Shown: positions 19,235 to 27,522, counted from the first letter of the stretch. The stretch is DNA of 41,907 nucleotides from Brevibacillus porteri (GCF_003013475.1 NZ_PXZO01000046.1:1-41907), one strand, 5' to 3'. Numbers and translations are program-made. The notes: a model not told the origin generated them from the letters alone.

Positions 19235-20893
19235 TTACTTCACGACAGCTTTTCTCAGGTCTGTGTAGCTAAGTGAAGAGCTTTGTACCCCACTCACCTT
19301 GTCGCTTGAGAGCAAGGAAGTGTTGTAGAAATACAGCGGTGCGATTGGCGCTTCATCCAACAAGAGTTTTTCTGCATCATGCAGCAGCTTCAGACGTTTT
19401 GCATCGTCTGGCTCTTTGTATGCGTCTTGGATCAGCTTGTCGAATTGCGCATTGCTCCAACCCGTACGATTGCTTGCTGCCTTCGATTGGAAAATGTCGA
19501 GGAAGTTGATCGCATCACCGAAGTCAGGCAACCAGGAAGAACGAGCAATTTGATACTGCAATTGCTTTTGCATATCGGTCAAAACTTTTCCTTCTACCTT
19601 TTGCAGCTTCACATCAACGCCCAATGTTTGCTTCCACATTTCTTGTGCGGCTTGTGCCGTTTTTTCGTTAGCCGTTCCGCTGCGGTACGTGAGAGTAACC
19701 TCTGGCAGCTTTGTGTAGCCTTTTTCTTTCATTCCTTGTTCCAGGAGCTTCTTCGCTTCTTCTGGGTTGAAGTTTACCAGTTCTCCGCCCACTTCACGGA
19801 ATTGTCCTTCACCGTTGGCATCAGGCAAACCAAAAGATACGAAGCCTGTTCCCGGTTTTTGCTGACGCATCAGCACCAGGTCGACCAGTGTCTTACGGTC
19901 AATCGCCAAGCTAAAGGCTTTGCGAATATTGGCGTTATCAAATGGCTCCTTCGTTACGTTAAATCGATAGAACTCTGTACCTGCTCCGTCACGCACGAAT
20001 ACTTTGCCTTCTTTGAACAATTGGTCCGCCATGTCTGCAGGAACGGTTGTTGTTCTGTGCAGCTCTTCGTTTGTAAACATTTGATACTCGGTATTCTCGT
20101 CATCAATCATTTTCCAAACGGCACCAGGAAGAGTTACGTTGGCTGCATCCCAGTAGGTATCGCTCTTCATGATTTTCAGTTCACTGTCATGCGCCCACTC
20201 TGTCAGCTTGAAAGGTCCGTTTCCGACAAAGCTTGCTGCTTCTGCTGCCCATTTCGGATCTTTTTCTACTGTTGCTTTGTGTACAGGGAAGAAAGCTGGG
20301 TTGGATGCCAACAGGAGCGTCCAAGAAGCTGGTTGAGCGAGCACAACCTCTAGTGTCTTGTCATCCACGGCTTTTACTTTTACGCCATCCGCCGGTCCTT
20401 TCCCGCTGTTATATGCCTCCGCACCCTCAATAATGTACGCAAGGGATGCTGCCGGAGATGCCAGGGCAGGATCAAGCATGCGTTTCCACGCGAATTCGAA
20501 GTCCTGAGCCTTTACCGGCTCACCATTGGACCATTTATTGTCACGCAGGGTAAAGGTGTAGGTTTTTCCGTCCACAGAGATTTTCCATTCGGAAGCGGCC
20601 GCTGGTTGAGGCTTTTGATTTTCGTCCAGGCGAGTCAAGCCTTCCATCAAGTTGTTCAAAATGTTATAGGACGGCTCATCGAAACCAATCGGCGGGTCCA
20701 ATGACGTCGGTTCCTTGATATTATTCAGCAAGAGGAGCTTTGCCGCTTGATCGCCCGGCGTCGGAGCGTTTGGCTGAGCCGTGTTGCCTGGTGCAGGCTC
20801 ACTCGGTGCAGCTGGTTGACCCGATGTACATCCAGCCATGAGCATGGACACACCCAGCGTAGCCGTCAGCAACAATGTTGATAGTTTTTTCAC
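19235..20893 (-). CDS. dppE: Peptide ABC transporter substrate-binding lipoprotein
   Basis: Captures peptides outside the cell for the DppBCD permease. The 552-residue product has a lipoprotein signal (KKLSTLLL, lipobox LMAGC with Cys22), a Pro-rich linker, and an SBP family 5 domain with TSLDPPIGFDEP, ASEWKISVDGKTYTFTLRD and WSNGEPVKAQDFEFAWKR. The start is GTG at 20893 behind AAGGGGGAAG. The frame is open to 20977, but that would put non-signal sequence before the signal peptide. Murein tripeptides are a likely ligand given ykfB and ykfC downstream, though this is inference. Confidence 0.94.
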   Translation of the reverse strand: MKKLSTLLLTATLGVSMLMAGCTSGQPAAPSEPAPGNTAQPNAPTPGDQAAKLLLLNNIKEPTSLDPPIGFDEPSYNILNNLMEGLTRLDENQKPQPAAASEWKISVDGKTYTFTLRDNKWSNGEPVKAQDFEFAWKRMLDPALASPAASLAYIIEGAEAYNSGKGPADGVKVKAVDDKTLEVVLAQPASWTLLLASNPAFFPVHKATVEKDPKWAAEAASFVGNGPFKLTEWAHDSELKIMKSDTYWDAANVTLPGAVWKMIDDENTEYQMFTNEELHRTTTVPADMADQLFKEGKVFVRDGAGTEFYRFNVTKEPFDNANIRKAFSLAIDRKTLVDLVLMRQQKPGTGFVSFGLPDANGEGQFREVGGELVNFNPEEAKKLLEQGMKEKGYTKLPEVTLTYRSGTANEKTAQAAQEMWKQTLGVDVKLQKVEGKVLTDMQKQLQYQIARSSWLPDFGDAINFLDIFQSKAASNRTGWSNAQFDKLIQDAYKEPDDAKRLKLLHDAEKLLLDEAPIAPLYFYNTSLLSSDKVSGVQSSSLSYTDLRKAVVK

Positions 20894-20996
20894 TGTTTCT
20901 TCCCCCTTATTTATTTGTTTTTGTATGACGTAAAAGGATAGCGCCGTCAGACGACACCCTCTTTTACACGAAAGCACTGCCCTCCAAAGCTATGAA

Positions 20997-22022
20997 TCAG
21001 GTCCCCGTTGGCGGTTGCATCGACGCCAGCAACTTCTTCGCCCGTGGGTCCTGCAACCAACAGGAAACCGCGTGTTTGCTATGGACATGGGTCTCCGCAG
21101 GCTGGTAATTCCGACATACTTCCAACGCATAGTCACAACGCGCAGCGAATGCACAGCCAATTGGCGGACGAAACAAATCTGGAGGTGTTCCAGGTATGGG
21201 GCTCAGCGGAATAGAGCGATCCGCATCCAAACGAGGCATCGACGCCAGCAAGCCTTTGGTGTATGGATGCTGTGGATTGTAAAAAATGTCGCGAACAGGA
21301 CCGGACTCTACCACTTTTCCGGCATACATGACATTGACCCGATCCGCAATCTTGGCGACGACTCCCAAATCATGCGTGATAATAATGATCGAGACTCCCG
21401 TCTTTTGCTGAATGCTTTTGAACAGCTCGATGATTTGCGCCTGAATCGTTACATCCAACGCTGTCGTAGGCTCATCCGCAATCAAAATGGACGGCTTACA
21501 GACAAGCGCAATCGCAATCATGATCCGTTGGCGCATCCCGCCACTGAACTGATGGAGGTATTGCTTGAGACGACTTTCTGGATTAGCGATCCCGACCAAG
21601 GTGAGAATTTCAATCGCTTGCCGCTTGGCTTCGCTTCTGGCGACCTTTTGATGGCGAATGATTCCTTCCATAATCTGTTCACCAATGGTGATGGTCGGGT
21701 TGAGCGACGTCATCGCATCTTGAAAGATCATGGAGATTTCTTTCCCACGCAGCTCACGCATTTGCTTTTCCGGCAGCTTTGCCAGATCCTGCCCTTTAAA
21801 ACGAATACTTCCACCTGCGATTTTTCCGATATGCTCTGGGATCAGACGCATGATGCTCCTTGCAGTCACGCTTTTCCCACATCCGGATTCACCAACAATC
21901 GCCAGTGTCTCCCCTTTGTTCAAGGTAAAGGTCACGTCCCGAACCGCGTTCACTTCACCGCCATGCGTCTTGAATGTGACCCGAAGCCCACTGACTTCCA
22001 GCAGCTTTTCCGTTTTATCCAT
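20997..22022 (-). CDS. dppD: Peptide ABC transporter ATP-binding protein (DppD/OppD type)
   Basis: First ATPase of the importer. The 341-residue product has Walker A GESGCGKS (44–51), signature FSGGMRQR, Walker [13 protein letters not shown], the switch THDLG, and the C-terminal OppD extension with a cysteine set ([13 protein letters not shown]) typical of the family. AAGGAGG precedes the ATG. It follows dppC by a few bases and precedes the lipoprotein gene. It probably pairs with the ykfD ATPase. Confidence 0.95.
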   Translation of the reverse strand: MDKTEKLLEVSGLRVTFKTHGGEVNAVRDVTFTLNKGETLAIVGESGCGKSVTARSIMRLIPEHIGKIAGGSIRFKGQDLAKLPEKQMRELRGKEISMIFQDAMTSLNPTITIGEQIMEGIIRHQKVARSEAKRQAIEILTLVGIANPESRLKQYLHQFSGGMRQRIMIAIALVCKPSILIADEPTTALDVTIQAQIIELFKSIQQKTGVSIIIITHDLGVVAKIADRVNVMYAGKVVESGPVRDIFYNPQHPYTKGLLASMPRLDADRSIPLSPIPGTPPDLFRPPIGCAFAARCDYALEVCRNYQPAETHVHSKHAVSCWLQDPRAKKLLASMQPPTGT

Positions 22023-22027
22023 GTTGC

Positions 22028-22945
22028 CTACCTCCTTGACTTCGGATCGAACGCATCGCGCAAGCCATCACCGAGCACGTTGAATGCGAGCATCGTCAGC
22101 GAGATTAGGAAAGCAGGGAAAAAGAGCCGCCACCAATGACCGGACAAAATGGTGGGGAGTCCATCGTTCGCCATCACACCCCAGCTAGCCATTGGCGCCT
22201 GAATACCGAGACCGAGGAAGCTCAGAAACGCCTCTGAAAAAATCGCAGATGGAACAGATAACGTGACATAGACAATGATGATGCCAATTGTGTTGGGCAG
22301 CAGGTGCTTGCGAATGATGTAGAAAGGCTTTGCCCCCATTGTTTTTGCCGCCAGTACGTACTCCGAGTTTTTCATTTGCAGGACCTGACCACGCACAGTC
22401 CGGGCCATCCCGATCCAGCCTGTCGCACTTAATGCGATAATAATGGTTAAAAGTCCCGGTCCCATGACGACCATCAGCAAAATCACAACCAACAAATAAG
22501 GAAGGCCGTACAAAATATCGACGAAGCGCATCATGATATTATCGATTCGCCCACCCAAATATCCGGCAATTCCTCCATACAAGACACCAATGAAAAAATC
22601 GATAAGAGCTGCTGTCAAACCGACAAACAGAGAAATGCGAGCACCATACCAAACACGTGTGAACACATCCCGGCCAAAATCATCAGTACCAAACCAATTC
22701 GTTTCCGATGGCGGTTTGTTTTTCATAATAATCGACTGTTTGGCGTATTCATGACCAGAGATCATCGGTCCAATCGTAGCCATAACCCCAAGCAAGATAA
22801 TAACCACCAACCCCATCAGGGCCAGCTTGTTTCCTCTCAGACGAAGCCAAGCTTCTTGCCAAAACGTCAGTTGAGGTCGCACAATCGCTTCCGCATTGAG
22901 GTTGTCTTTACGCATGGGGATAAATAAATCATCAGAAACGATCAT
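22028..22945 (-). CDS. dppC: Peptide ABC transporter permease (DppC type)
   Basis: Inner-membrane permease subunit. The 305-residue product has a cytoplasmic N-terminus, a first span at LALMGLVVIILLGV, an extracellular DPP-type region (NWFGTDDFGRDVFTRVWYGARISL) and further spans, with the EAA-like loop AKTMGAKPFYIIRKHLLPN that docks an ATPase. The ATG overlaps the dppB stop codon by four bases. Confidence 0.95.
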   Translation of the reverse strand: MIVSDDLFIPMRKDNLNAEAIVRPQLTFWQEAWLRLRGNKLALMGLVVIILLGVMATIGPMISGHEYAKQSIIMKNKPPSETNWFGTDDFGRDVFTRVWYGARISLFVGLTAALIDFFIGVLYGGIAGYLGGRIDNIMMRFVDILYGLPYLLVVILLMVVMGPGLLTIIIALSATGWIGMARTVRGQVLQMKNSEYVLAAKTMGAKPFYIIRKHLLPNTIGIIIVYVTLSVPSAIFSEAFLSFLGLGIQAPMASWGVMANDGLPTILSGHWWRLFFPAFLISLTMLAFNVLGDGLRDAFDPKSRR

Positions 22946-23880
22946 CCTTCGCTCTCCTTTCGATGTAGCTTAATTCGTGGATCAATGATGCCGTACAGGA
23001 CATCGACGACAAACATCAGGAAAATCAAAAGTGCGCTATAGAAGACAGTCGTTCCCATGATGACGGAATAGTCACGGTTATTAATACCAGCCACGAAATA
23101 TTTCCCCATCCCAGGAATCGCAAATATTTTTTCGATCACAAAGCTTCCCGTTAAAACGTTGGCAATCAATGCACCTAAAAGCGTGACGACAGGCAAAATT
23201 GCATTACGTAGCGCGTGCTTCAACACGATCGTCGCCGGAGACAGCCCTTTTGCACGAGCGGTTTCAATATATTCCTGGGTCAGCACTTCCAGCATGTTGG
23301 TACGGGTCAAACGAGCGATAATCGCAATCGGACCAAATGCCAATGCAAGCGCTGGCATAATCACATGCTGCCAAGTACCCCATGTTGCGGTCGGCAACAG
23401 CTTCCATTCGACCGCCAAATATTTGATTAATAAGGAAGCGACAACAAAGCTGGGAACAGATATCCCGATAACAGCAATAATCATGGCAAGGTAATCAATG
23501 AGACGGTTATGTCGTAGTGCGGCGATCACACCAAGGGCGATACCAGTGACAATCGCAAAGACGACAGAAATCAGACCGAGTTGAAAAGAAACGGGGAATC
23601 CACGGGCGATCATTTTGTTGACCGTATCTGAGCTGTTGGCAATCGATGGCCCAAGGTCAAACTGCAACAGCTTTTGCAAATACAGCCCATATTGGACGAG
23701 TAGTGGCTTATCCAGGTTGTAGTAGGCATTGAGGTTGGCAGCAACGGCTTCGTTTAATGCCTTTCCTTCCTTTTCAAAAGGAGATCCTGGAACGGCATGC
23801 ATCAGGAAAAAGGTGAGGGTAATGATGAGCCATAACGTCACGATCATGGAGATAAATCTGCGGAAGACAAAAGATAGCAA
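22942..23880 (-). CDS. dppB: Peptide ABC transporter permease (DppB type)
   Basis: Partner permease of DppC. The 312-residue product has the N-terminal span, the family segment ALNEAVAANLNAYYNLDKPL, and the docking loop ARAKGLSPATIVLKHALRN. It starts with TTG at 23880, supported by AAGGAGG seven bases upstream. It is the first gene of the operon. No convincing promoter was found in the 70 bases between it and the upstream terminator. Confidence 0.94.
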   Translation of the reverse strand: MLSFVFRRFISMIVTLWLIITLTFFLMHAVPGSPFEKEGKALNEAVAANLNAYYNLDKPLLVQYGLYLQKLLQFDLGPSIANSSDTVNKMIARGFPVSFQLGLISVVFAIVTGIALGVIAALRHNRLIDYLAMIIAVIGISVPSFVVASLLIKYLAVEWKLLPTATWGTWQHVIMPALALAFGPIAIIARLTRTNMLEVLTQEYIETARAKGLSPATIVLKHALRNAILPVVTLLGALIANVLTGSFVIEKIFAIPGMGKYFVAGINNRDYSVIMGTTVFYSALLIFLMFVVDVLYGIIDPRIKLHRKESEG

Positions 23881-23951
23881 GGACTCTCCTCCTTTTCATC
23901 AAAAATCCGTAAAACCATGTTGGTGGCAGGGACTTACCTCTCGTAATAAGC

Positions 23952-23994
23952 AAAAAACCCAGCAAATGCACGCGATCATGGCATTTGCTGGGTT
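23952..23994 (-). terminator. Terminator of the DUF3870 gene
   Basis: A perfect 14-bp inverted repeat (23956–23969 with 23981–23994, loop of 11) is followed on the minus strand by TTTTTT counting the last stem bases. The other side has only four T residues. It separates the DUF3870 gene from the peptide transport operon. Confidence 0.9.
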
Positions 23995-24043
23995 TTACTT
24001 ACGTGTATGCCGTGCATACGAATAAATAAAGCAGCGGGTGTAT

Positions 24044-24385
24044 TCATTTGGTGACTGTGGCTTTATTTCTCGTGGAAACTGCTTGTTTGTACTTCTTTTG
24101 CGCGTCCTTGAACGCTGCGATCAATGTTTTTTGGGAAGATCCAAAATACCGAAAGCGAATCTCTTCGCCAATTTCCTCCGACGCCATAATAGAATGACCG
24201 ATAAAGATCGACCGAGCAAAATCAGACGTCAGTTGAACCGTGGAGGAACAAGCCGCATCTACGATCTTGTCGTTGGAAGTATCAACAACCAATCCGATAA
24301 AAAAAGCACTGAATTGCTGTGTAATCGGATTGTTCGAAGAGGACTGTGCATCGCCTACGATATAAATGGTATCTTTATCAAACAA
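24044..24385 (-). CDS. DUF3870 family protein
   Basis: Recognised from family-typical segments: TIYIVGDAQSSSNNPITQQF, FFIGLVVDTSNDKIVDAACS, SDFARSIFIGH and RYFGSSQKTLIAAFKDAQKKY. The function of the family is unknown to me. I chose the TTG at 24385 as start (113 residues, GGGG upstream) because family members begin a few residues before TIYIVGD. The frame stays open to 24505, but that region reads like a leader and lacks a ribosome binding site. No membrane segment is seen. It lies between the second Tad-like operon and a strong terminator. Confidence 0.85.
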   Translation of the reverse strand: MFDKDTIYIVGDAQSSSNNPITQQFSAFFIGLVVDTSNDKIVDAACSSTVQLTSDFARSIFIGHSIMASEEIGEEIRFRYFGSSQKTLIAAFKDAQKKYKQAVSTRNKATVTK

Positions 24386-24402
24386 ATCAATAACCCCACT
24401 TT

Positions 24403-24489
24403 TACTATGCTTAACGGACCGGCAAACGGGATGTTCGGAGAGCGACTTCCTCACAATCGCAAGCTGGGTAAGCACTTTCCTACATAGTA
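24403..24489 (-). other. Possible structured leader upstream of the DUF3870 gene
   Basis: On the minus strand TACTATG (24489–24483) and GTGCTTA (24475–24469) can both pair with parts of one downstream element read as TAAGCATAGTA (24413–24403). The two pairings share the CAT bases, so they exclude each other. Smaller pairings such as GCGA/TCGC lie inside. This could be a regulatory RNA or simply a binding-site dyad. It resembles no riboswitch class I know. Confidence 0.3.
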
Positions 24490-24522
24490 CCAGAAGAATT
24501 TGCAATTTGTAAATAAGTCTGA

Positions 24523-25086
24523 CTAATCTTTCAGTTCTTCTACAGATACGACTGGAAACGAATGTGGGGGCAGCATTGGTAGAAACGGTTGCTCATCGAT
24601 GTAGGCAACTACTACATGGGATGGACCGACCATTGTTTTCGGTGCGAGCTGCAGTTCTTCCCCATGCTCAGTTACGACGGTAATCTGTAGCATGCCACCT
24701 CCAGGACGAGCTGGCCCTTCCGTTGCTCGCTCTGTCACGAGGGTTGTCCCATTGTACTGTAGGCGTAATTGGAGGTCATGGCGCCACGAACGGAAATCCA
24801 CATAATAGCGCGAGAAAGGAATGGGATCAGTGGTCACACTGTCTGCTTGAGGGACGAACATGGCTTGCTCACGACGGTATCCACCATTCTCGTACATTCT
24901 GTCATCAAAACGTTCAAGAGCCTCGTCTTCAAGCAGATCAATCACACCCTCTGTTTTCAATACAGGATCAACAGCAAAGGTGGCGTGATGATTAGACAAC
25001 TCCAGAAGTATCTTCACTTCTGTTTTTTTCTGCATGGCGATGTCTGCATCGACAATAAACATACCTACCAGCAAAAAGAACAGCAT
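24523..25086 (-). CDS. TadE/TadG-like pseudopilin-type protein of the second Tad operon
   Basis: Last gene of the second Tad-like operon. The product from the ATG at 25086 is 187 residues: a hydrophobic N-terminus (LFFLLVGMFIVDADIAMQKK) and a soluble exterior domain. The layout, a span followed by a charged linker and helix, resembles TadE/TadG-type proteins; there is no strong family match. The frame is open further upstream to a TAG at 25129, and a perfect AGGAGG (25125–25130) lies in that stretch with no ATG, GTG or TTG after it. The true start may therefore be a rare codon upstream, which would lengthen the membrane segment. Confidence 0.7.
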   Translation of the reverse strand: MLFFLLVGMFIVDADIAMQKKTEVKILLELSNHHATFAVDPVLKTEGVIDLLEDEALERFDDRMYENGGYRREQAMFVPQADSVTTDPIPFSRYYVDFRSWRHDLQLRLQYNGTTLVTERATEGPARPGGGMLQITVVTEHGEELQLAPKTMVGPSHVVVAYIDEQPFLPMLPPHSFPVVSVEELKD

Positions 25087-25124
25087 CGTAGAAATCGATA
25101 AGATGTTTATACCCGTAACGATAG

Positions 25125-25130
25125 CCTCCT
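25125..25130 (-). promoter_or_regulatory. AGGAGG ribosome binding site without a canonical start codon
   Basis: A perfect AGGAGG lies just after the 138-residue gene. The following in-frame codons are ATC, GTT, ACG, GGT, ATA, AAC, ATC, TTA, TCG, ATT, TCT, ACG and only then ATG at 25086, too far (about 38 bases) for initiation. Either a non-standard start codon is used or the sequence carries a point change. Confidence 0.55.
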
Positions 25131-25141
25131 AACGGGAGCTT

Positions 25142-25558
25142 TTACAGATCGTAGTCCATGATGTTAACTGTACCTATTCTTTGAACTTGCAAGGAATCAG
25201 CCGGCATTGGAATCCATGAGGTAAAGCGGGGGTATGGAATTGCCAGCTCCACAACAAATTCATCTTCATGGCTCCATAGGACGGGATCAAGTGAACGAGT
25301 GCGAGTGACACTGACAGACAGGTCCTGATCTGACACGGAAAACTTTTTCTCCCTCAACTCCCGAGTGATCAATGCCCGAACCTCTTGTTGCAAGTTGGCT
25401 TCACTCGTCCCCCCGTGGTTGCTGACGTATTTTGTAGCGGCCGCGCTCACTTCCAATAATTCGTTTCTGGCCTGAACAACCGTATGTACCTGTAAAAGTC
25501 CTAATGGAACGAGTAGCATAACCATAATGTTCAGAATCACAGCGATTAATTGACCCAT
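25142..25558 (-). CDS. TadE-like membrane protein of the second Tad operon
   Basis: A 138-residue protein with one N-terminal membrane span (about residues 4–24), followed by a helical stretch (VVQARNELLEVSAAATKYV) and a beta-rich exterior domain. TadE-like and DUF4320-like minor pilins share this layout; the assignment is by layout and position, not by a firm motif. Its ATG shares one base with the stop codon of the 50-residue gene upstream, so it is translationally coupled. Confidence 0.7.
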   Translation of the reverse strand: MGQLIAVILNIMVMLLVPLGLLQVHTVVQARNELLEVSAAATKYVSNHGGTSEANLQQEVRALITRELREKKFSVSDQDLSVSVTRTRSLDPVLWSHEDEFVVELAIPYPRFTSWIPMPADSLQVQRIGTVNIMDYDL

Positions 25559-25710
25559 TAGCCTGTACCAAAACGCGTGACTTCAGCGAGCAAATCACCG
25601 AAAAACTGCGTGCATGCCGAAAGGAGATTTTGCGGACCGGTGAGAAGCAAGCCTACCGTCAAAGGCAAAACAATAGCCATTACAGCCAAAATGCTAATCA
25701 TTTTATTCAT
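25558..25710 (-). CDS. Tiny hydrophobic protein (50 aa) of the second Tad operon
   Basis: A 50-residue protein starting MNKMISILAVMAIVLPLTVG. It is nearly all one membrane segment followed by about 25 residues (SACTQFFGDLLAEVTRFGTG). It lies three bases after the 135-residue gene and one-base overlapping with the 138-residue gene, so it is coding by context. There is no type IV prepilin cleavage motif. It could be a pilin-like subunit or a small assembly factor. No function is known. Confidence 0.65.
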   Translation of the reverse strand: MNKMISILAVMAIVLPLTVGLLLTGPQNLLSACTQFFGDLLAEVTRFGTG

Positions 25711-25713
25711 GCA

Positions 25714-26121
25714 CTACCACCCTGGATCAAAGTATTCGGACGGCCGGCTTCCCGTAAAGGAAAAGGATGTATCCCCCTCCACAAATTTGTGCAGCCATTG
25801 GGTCACTTTTGAAGGCTGGATGGTAACCGACAAGGTAATCGCCTCCTGCCGCTCTTTGCGAGCTCGCTCTCTCTCAGTTCGAGGCCAGCTCCCAGCAAAC
25901 GCATCCTCTGTCACTTCCCAACCCAGTTCTTTCATTTTCAGAAGATAGTAATCTGCTAACGTCGGCTCCAAATACCCGATGTCCTGCATATCATCCAGTA
26001 AGTCAGCATAGATTCCACGGGCAATCGCCCTTTCCATTGCGTACAAGTGGTAAGCTCCCAATGCGGAAGTGACCAATAGAAGGACCAGTAGACAAATAAG
26101 AAAGACTTTTGCTTTCACCAT
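25714..26121 (-). CDS. Membrane-anchored protein (135 aa) of the second Tad operon
   Basis: Unrecognised 135-residue protein. Residues 4–24 form one hydrophobic span (KVFLICLLVLLLVTSALGAY); the rest is soluble with an Arg/Glu-rich helix (RTERERARKERQEA) and a beta-rich C-terminus. The layout resembles pseudopilins such as TadE. The ribosome binding site GAGGAG is 17 bases before the ATG, which is long; GTG as the second codon is an alternative start. It is read in the same frame as the small gene upstream, after a single TAA. Confidence 0.7.
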   Translation of the reverse strand: MVKAKVFLICLLVLLLVTSALGAYHLYAMERAIARGIYADLLDDMQDIGYLEPTLADYYLLKMKELGWEVTEDAFAGSWPRTERERARKERQEAITLSVTIQPSKVTQWLHKFVEGDTSFSFTGSRPSEYFDPGW

Positions 26122-26145
26122 CGTTTTAGAAACGCCAGCTCCTCT

Positions 26146-26289
26146 TTAATGGAAGATGACCGTCGCTGCTCGATACACCCTTTCTTTTTGTGTCTGTTTA
26201 AGCTGCTCCTCTGGCTGGAGATTCCAAAGTACCGCGCACAAACTCCCTACCATAATCGAAATGATGAGAAGAACGTGGATGTGCAGCAT
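26146..26289 (-). CDS. Tiny hydrophobic protein (47 aa) of the second Tad operon
   Basis: A 47-residue protein with a membrane segment at its start (about residues 5–22) and a charged tail (QPEEQLKQTQKERVYR). The ATG shares its first base with the stop codon of the 67-residue gene upstream (TGATG). That coupling is the main evidence that it is real. The stop (TAA, 26148–26146) is in frame with the next gene, which begins 24 bases later. Confidence 0.6.
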   Translation of the reverse strand: MLHIHVLLIISIMVGSLCAVLWNLQPEEQLKQTQKERVYRAATVIFH

Positions 26290-26492
26290 CACTTTGACGA
26301 TGTATAAGATGTGCCGTTTTGCATCCTGAAGTTGATGTTTTCATTTCGGGTATCGTAATTCAGCGATGTGATGGATTGGTTAATGCTCTCGGCAGAATCG
26401 TTTGCCGCCGGGCTTAACTCATTGCCATAGCTGCTGACACCGATCCCTAACACCATGACGCATGCTAAAAAAATAAAAAACATTTTCGACAT
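26289..26492 (-). CDS. Small exported protein (67 aa), pilin-like candidate
   Basis: A 67-residue protein: MSKMFFIFLACVMVLGIGVSS is a signal-anchor-like span, followed by a polar, Asn/Ser-rich tail without cysteine (SAESINQSITSLNYDTRNEN). It is similar in its first 21 residues to the 48-residue gene just upstream (shared K3, I7, V12, LGI at 15–17, VSS at 19–21). It lies where the Flp pilin lies in the neighbouring Tad operon. There is no G-x4-E prepilin motif. The start chosen has AAAGGGGA upstream; the frame is open to 26546. Confidence 0.7.
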   Translation of the reverse strand: MSKMFFIFLACVMVLGIGVSSYGNELSPAANDSAESINQSITSLNYDTRNENINFRMQNGTSYTSSK

Positions 26493-26521
26493 CTCGAATT
26501 TCCCCTTTTCTCTTACGTGAT

Positions 26522-26668
26522 TTAAGGTATGGCTTTTTCGATCCACCCAACTGCTCGATCTCTCAGCCCGTCTTCTCTCACTACCGATGTGTTTATTTCG
26601 GACAAGCTAGAAACGATTATTCCTAAAGAGAAAACGATGCACATGATGATAGATAATAGCTTGGTCAT
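26522..26668 (-). CDS. Small exported protein (48 aa), pilin-like candidate
   Basis: A 48-residue protein with a hydrophobic start (LLSIIMCIVFSLGIIVSS) and a short amphipathic tail ending WIEKAIP. GAGGAG precedes the ATG by nine bases, and the gene directly follows the TadC-like gene. Its N-terminus resembles that of the 67-residue protein downstream, so the two look like a tandem duplication. It is a candidate pilin subunit or secretion substrate; no family was recognised. Confidence 0.65.
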   Translation of the reverse strand: MTKLLSIIMCIVFSLGIIVSSLSEINTSVVREDGLRDRAVGWIEKAIP

Positions 26669-26682
26669 GAGTTTTCTCCTCT

Positions 26683-27522
26683 TCAGATTAAATATTTATC
26701 CAGAATTTCTGTAAGCAGCTTGTACCAGGGAAACATGGCGACCAATAATCCCATGTAAAATGCCGGGTAGACAATAACCGTGTAGCCGATCCCCAAAGAC
26801 TTTATCTTTTTTCGATGACGGAACATTCGTCGATGATCGACAGCCCACTCCATTCGTTGCATAGTTGCACTTACTTGTCCTTCGCTCAGCGTCTCAATTG
26901 TACGCATGCTCGATACGAGGATAATTCCGTCGTCGACGCCAATCTTGCGTTTAAAGCTCTCAAGTGCTTCATTAGAGTCCCTGTTCCACTCAGATAAAGT
27001 AGGGATATACTCCTTTAGCTTTCTAGTCGGTCTTGCTGCCTTGACCATGGCATTGTAAATGGGCACCTGATTTTCTAGAAGGGTCACATAGCGATTGATA
27101 AATCTGGCGATATCTGTGCTCAGCATATCCTCCCTGTGATTTGCCCACATCTTCAAGCCCATGTACGGAAGCATGTAACTCCCTGCAGATGCCAGGCACA
27201 TCGACAGAAGTGGAAATGATTCCATTCGACTCACGACGACCCACATAAGAATCAGGATGCAAACGGTACTTCCAGTCAACAATTGCAGAAACACCCACTC
27301 CGGTTTTCCCCATTTAAAAGGCCTTCCTGCTCGTGATAGTAACTGATCCCATTTGTCGTTTTCGTCAGGCTTGAGTGCCTGCTCCCACTTTCCCCACCAC
27401 GCCCCGTAAACAAACAGCCTCGGCTTTTGCTTGTGAAACAAATACTTCCCGATCATAAACGTCGCACTAAAAACAAATAGAGCGCCTAACCCAAGGTAGG
27501 TATACATGACTAGCATTGGCAT
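26683..27522 (-). CDS. TadC-like membrane platform protein of the second Tad operon
   Basis: A 279-residue T2SF-type inner-membrane protein. Hydrophobic spans lie near the N-terminus, in the middle (LLTGSTVCILILMWVV, then LLSMCLASAGSYML) and at the C-terminus (VIVYPAFYMGLLVAMFPW), with a cytoplasmic helical domain between. It probably forms, with the TadB-like protein, the platform on which the motor ATPase acts. The start (ATG at 27522) shares a base with the stop of the TadB-like gene and has AAGGAG upstream; the frame is open to 27708 but would overlap that gene by 187 bases. Confidence 0.8.
   Translation of the reverse strand: MPMLVMYTYLGLGALFVFSATFMIGKYLFHKQKPRLFVYGAWWGKWEQALKPDENDKWDQLLSRAGRPFKWGKPEWVFLQLLTGSTVCILILMWVVVSRMESFPLLSMCLASAGSYMLPYMGLKMWANHREDMLSTDIARFINRYVTLLENQVPIYNAMVKAARPTRKLKEYIPTLSEWNRDSNEALESFKRKIGVDDGIILVSSMRTIETLSEGQVSATMQRMEWAVDHRRMFRHRKKIKSLGIGYTVIVYPAFYMGLLVAMFPWYKLLTEILDKYLI

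Noticed and set aside
21015..22139. Long plus-strand reading frame (374 codons)
   Set aside because: It is antisense to dppD and has no recognisable motif or start signal.
23952..23994. Plus-strand terminator
   Set aside because: The stem is perfect, but the plus side has only four T residues and no plus-strand gene needs it. The minus-strand T-run is better.
24386..24505. Signal-peptide-like N-terminal extension of the DUF3870 protein
   Set aside because: It begins with TTG without a ribosome binding site, and family members start close to TIYIVGD. The region fits a leader better.
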